A DNA stretch of 7,315 nt from NCBI GenBank assembly GCA_005878415.1, contig VBMM01000244.1, positions 1-7,315 of the forward strand, read 5' to 3'. Below are positions 6,487 through 7,315 of this stretch, piece by piece. The DNA is from Methanobacteriota archaeon (lineage in GTDB: Archaea > Thermoplasmatota > Thermoplasmata > RBG-16-68-12). Below the pieces are notes generated by a model that had not been told where the DNA came from, did not search any database, and saw only the letters and a program-made list of their open reading frames with translations. A program made the translations under genes and the position numbers. Positions within the stretch are counted from its first letter, which is position 1. Every line of letters starts with the position of its first letter.

Positions 6487-6515
6487 CGGCGGGCGCGTTC
6501 CTACCGCGATCGGCG

Positions 6516-6917
6516 ATGAAAGCGGTCCCGGACCTCCCGAAGCATCCGAAGCCTCTCGGGCCGTATTCCCACTGCGTCGTCGCGAACGGATTCGTGTTCA
6601 TCTCCGGGCAGACGCCGCTCGTCTCCGGAGGGAAGCCGGGCGAATGGGCGGCGGCCGATGCGGGGGGCCAGACGCGGCAGTGCCTTCGGAACGTCGCGTC
6701 GATTCTCGAGGAGCTCGGACTGGGGATGAGCGCGGTCGTGAAGACGACGGTCTTCCTCGCGGATCCCAAGGACTTCGCGGCGATGAACGAGGCGTACAAG
6801 GAATTCTTTCCGGAGGATCCGCCGGCGCGATCGCCCGCGAGGATCGGCACGGAGCTCCCCGGGTTGAGGGTCGTCATCGAGGCGGTCGCGGTTTACGAGC
6901 CGCGAGCGGAAGGGTAG
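6516..6917 (+). CDS. ridA: RidA (YjgF/YER057c/UK114) family enamine/imine deaminase
   Basis: This 133-residue protein matches the family length. RidA enzymes hydrolyse reactive 2-aminoacrylate and related imines released by PLP enzymes to 2-oxoacids and ammonia, usually as a trimer in the cytosol. The expected active-site residues are present: Y17 in GPYSH, S30 in FISGQ, R105 in PPARS (binds the substrate carboxylate) and E122 in IEAVA. The Cys often found two residues after the Arg is Pro here. A small insert (GGKPGEWAAADAGG) lies near 38-51. ATG 6516 is chosen because homology starts there; extension to TTG 6432 would add 28 unlike residues. The divergent position beside a 2-oxoacid oxidoreductase makes metabolic sense, since the product is a 2-oxoacid, but that link is inference. 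The last G of its TAG stop is the first base of palindrome A. Confidence 0.92.
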   Translation: MKAVPDLPKHPKPLGPYSHCVVANGFVFISGQTPLVSGGKPGEWAAADAGGQTRQCLRNVASILEELGLGMSAVVKTTVFLADPKDFAAMNEAYKEFFPEDPPARSPARIGTELPGLRVVIEAVAVYEPRAEG

Positions 6918-6938
6918 TTACCACCAAACGGGGATAAC
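6917..6938. repeat. 22-base palindromic repeat, copy A
   Basis: Left arm GTTACCACC, spacer AAAC, right arm GGGGATAAC. The arms pair at 7 of 9 positions. It begins on the last base of the ridA stop codon. It is identical to copy C at 19 of 22 positions and to copy B at 18 of 22, all in the same orientation. Confidence 0.85.
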
Positions 6939-6956
6939 GCGCTCGGCTGCGAGCGC
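6939..6956. other. perfect 7-bp hairpin between palindromes A and B
   Basis: GCGCTCG at 6939-6945 pairs perfectly with CGAGCGC at 6950-6956 around loop GCTG. It begins on the base after palindrome A and lies 21 bases past the ridA stop. It could aid transcript ending or stability, but no T-run follows (CCGGTTTCC), so calling it a terminator is not justified. Confidence 0.4.
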
Positions 6957-6965
6957 CCGGTTTCC

Positions 6966-6987
6966 GTTAACCCCATACGGTGATAAC
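6966..6987. repeat. 22-base palindromic repeat, copy B
   Basis: Left arm GTTAACCCC, spacer ATAC, right arm GGTGATAAC. The arms pair at 7 of 9 positions. It starts 49 bases after copy A. The outer GTTA/TAAC and the inner CC/GG are invariant in all three copies. Confidence 0.85.
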
Positions 6988-7037
6988 CCGAGGGCACGTG
7001 GTCCGAGACGTACGTGAACCCTACCTGTACGCGACAT

Positions 7038-7313
7038 ATGGACGAGGCATCGATGTTATCACCAAACGGTGGTAACGCGCAAGTGGGTTGCGGCCTCGCG
7101 GCGAAACGCATCCGACGCCGGTGGTACCTGTACTTCTGGGAGTACGGTCACCGGACCTCCCCGCGGGGACGATCGTGGGTCTACGTAGGTCCGGTCGGGC
7201 AGCCGCGGACTCGCGAACGCGCCGCCGCCCTCCTCCTCGCGTATCACCTGAAGGCCCGTGACGAGTTGGACCGCCGCATCCGGAGGCTGCTCGGCCGCGC
7301 CGGTCGCGGATGA
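7038..7313 (+). CDS. small basic protein, possible integrase arm-like DNA-binding fold
   Basis: I do not recognise a named family for this 91-residue product. After a linker (1-22) comes a very basic patch KRIRRRW at 23-29. Two likely beta strands follow, YLYFWEYGHR at 30-39 and RSWVYVGPV at 45-53, then a long Arg-rich helix from about 57 to 86 (RTRERAAALLLAYHL and on). A strand-strand-helix layout with many basic residues recalls the arm-type or AP2-like DNA-binding domains of tyrosine integrases; this is inference from pattern alone. The start is uncertain: GTG 7014 (99 residues), ATG 7038, or ATG 7053 (86 residues), whose G is the first base of palindrome C. The codons for LSPNGGN are palindrome C itself. 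It has no visible TATA box, and the two upstream palindromes could control it. Confidence 0.6.
   Translation: MDEASMLSPNGGNAQVGCGLAAKRIRRRWYLYFWEYGHRTSPRGRSWVYVGPVGQPRTRERAAALLLAYHLKARDELDRRIRRLLGRAGRG
7055..7076. repeat. 22-base palindromic repeat, copy C, overlapping a start region
   Basis: Left arm GTTATCACC, spacer AAAC, right arm GGTGGTAAC. It is the most symmetrical copy, with arms pairing at 8 of 9 positions. It starts 89 bases after copy B and overlaps the 5' codons of the small basic protein, with its first base being the last base of ATG 7053. Confidence 0.85.
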
Positions 7314-7315
7314 CT

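Noticed and set aside
6432..6515. Longer ridA start at TTG 6432
   Set aside because: The 28 extra residues do not look like the RidA N-terminus, the start lies inside the likely TATA island, and ATG 6516 gives the normal family length.
6917..7076. CRISPR array
   Set aside because: Only three units, spacing of 49 and 89 bases is irregular, each unit is itself palindromic, and no cas genes are seen.

Overview
This is a GC-rich, densely packed window that most likely comes from an archaeon. The supporting signs are a tRNA-Leu with no encoded CCA, a fused gamma-alpha plus beta 2-oxoacid:ferredoxin oxidoreductase, an eIF2B-alpha-like protein, GGTG-type ribosome binding sites, and rare AT-rich islands that resemble BRE/TATA promoters. 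The style suggests a high-GC Thermoplasmata-like lineage, but that placement is a guess and no ribosomal marker is present.

Left part (1-3018). A tRNA-Leu(UAG) on the minus strand lies back to back with a plus-strand run of genes: an MBL-fold metallohydrolase, an eIF2B-alpha-like protein overlapping it by 20 bases, a DUF309 protein, and a LUD-domain protein. The eIF2B-like protein resembles ribose-1,5-bisphosphate isomerase but has Ser where that enzyme has its catalytic Cys. The DUF309/LUD junction is broken in frame. DUF309 runs without a stop into out-of-frame sequence, while the recognisable N-terminal part of LUD has no ATG, GTG or TTG start in its own frame.

Middle part (3028-6359, minus strand). 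This looks like one transcription unit: the gamma-alpha subunit, the beta subunit (joined to the true alpha end by an ATGA overlap), and then a small two-helix membrane protein of unknown function. The alpha reading frame stops early, but the conserved C-terminal end continues in another frame right up to the beta start. About 20-25 expected residues seem to be missing at the break, so the gene is either damaged or wrongly assembled here.

Right part (6360-7315). An AT-rich divergent promoter separates the oxidoreductase from a plus-strand RidA-family deaminase. Directly after the ridA stop codon come three copies of a 22-base imperfect palindrome. The third copy overlaps the start region of a small basic protein whose predicted strand-strand-helix layout recalls integrase arm-type DNA-binding domains. 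This palindrome cluster plus its small protein is the least explained part of the window and the best candidate for an undescribed element, perhaps an autoregulated DNA-binding protein or the edge of a mobile element.
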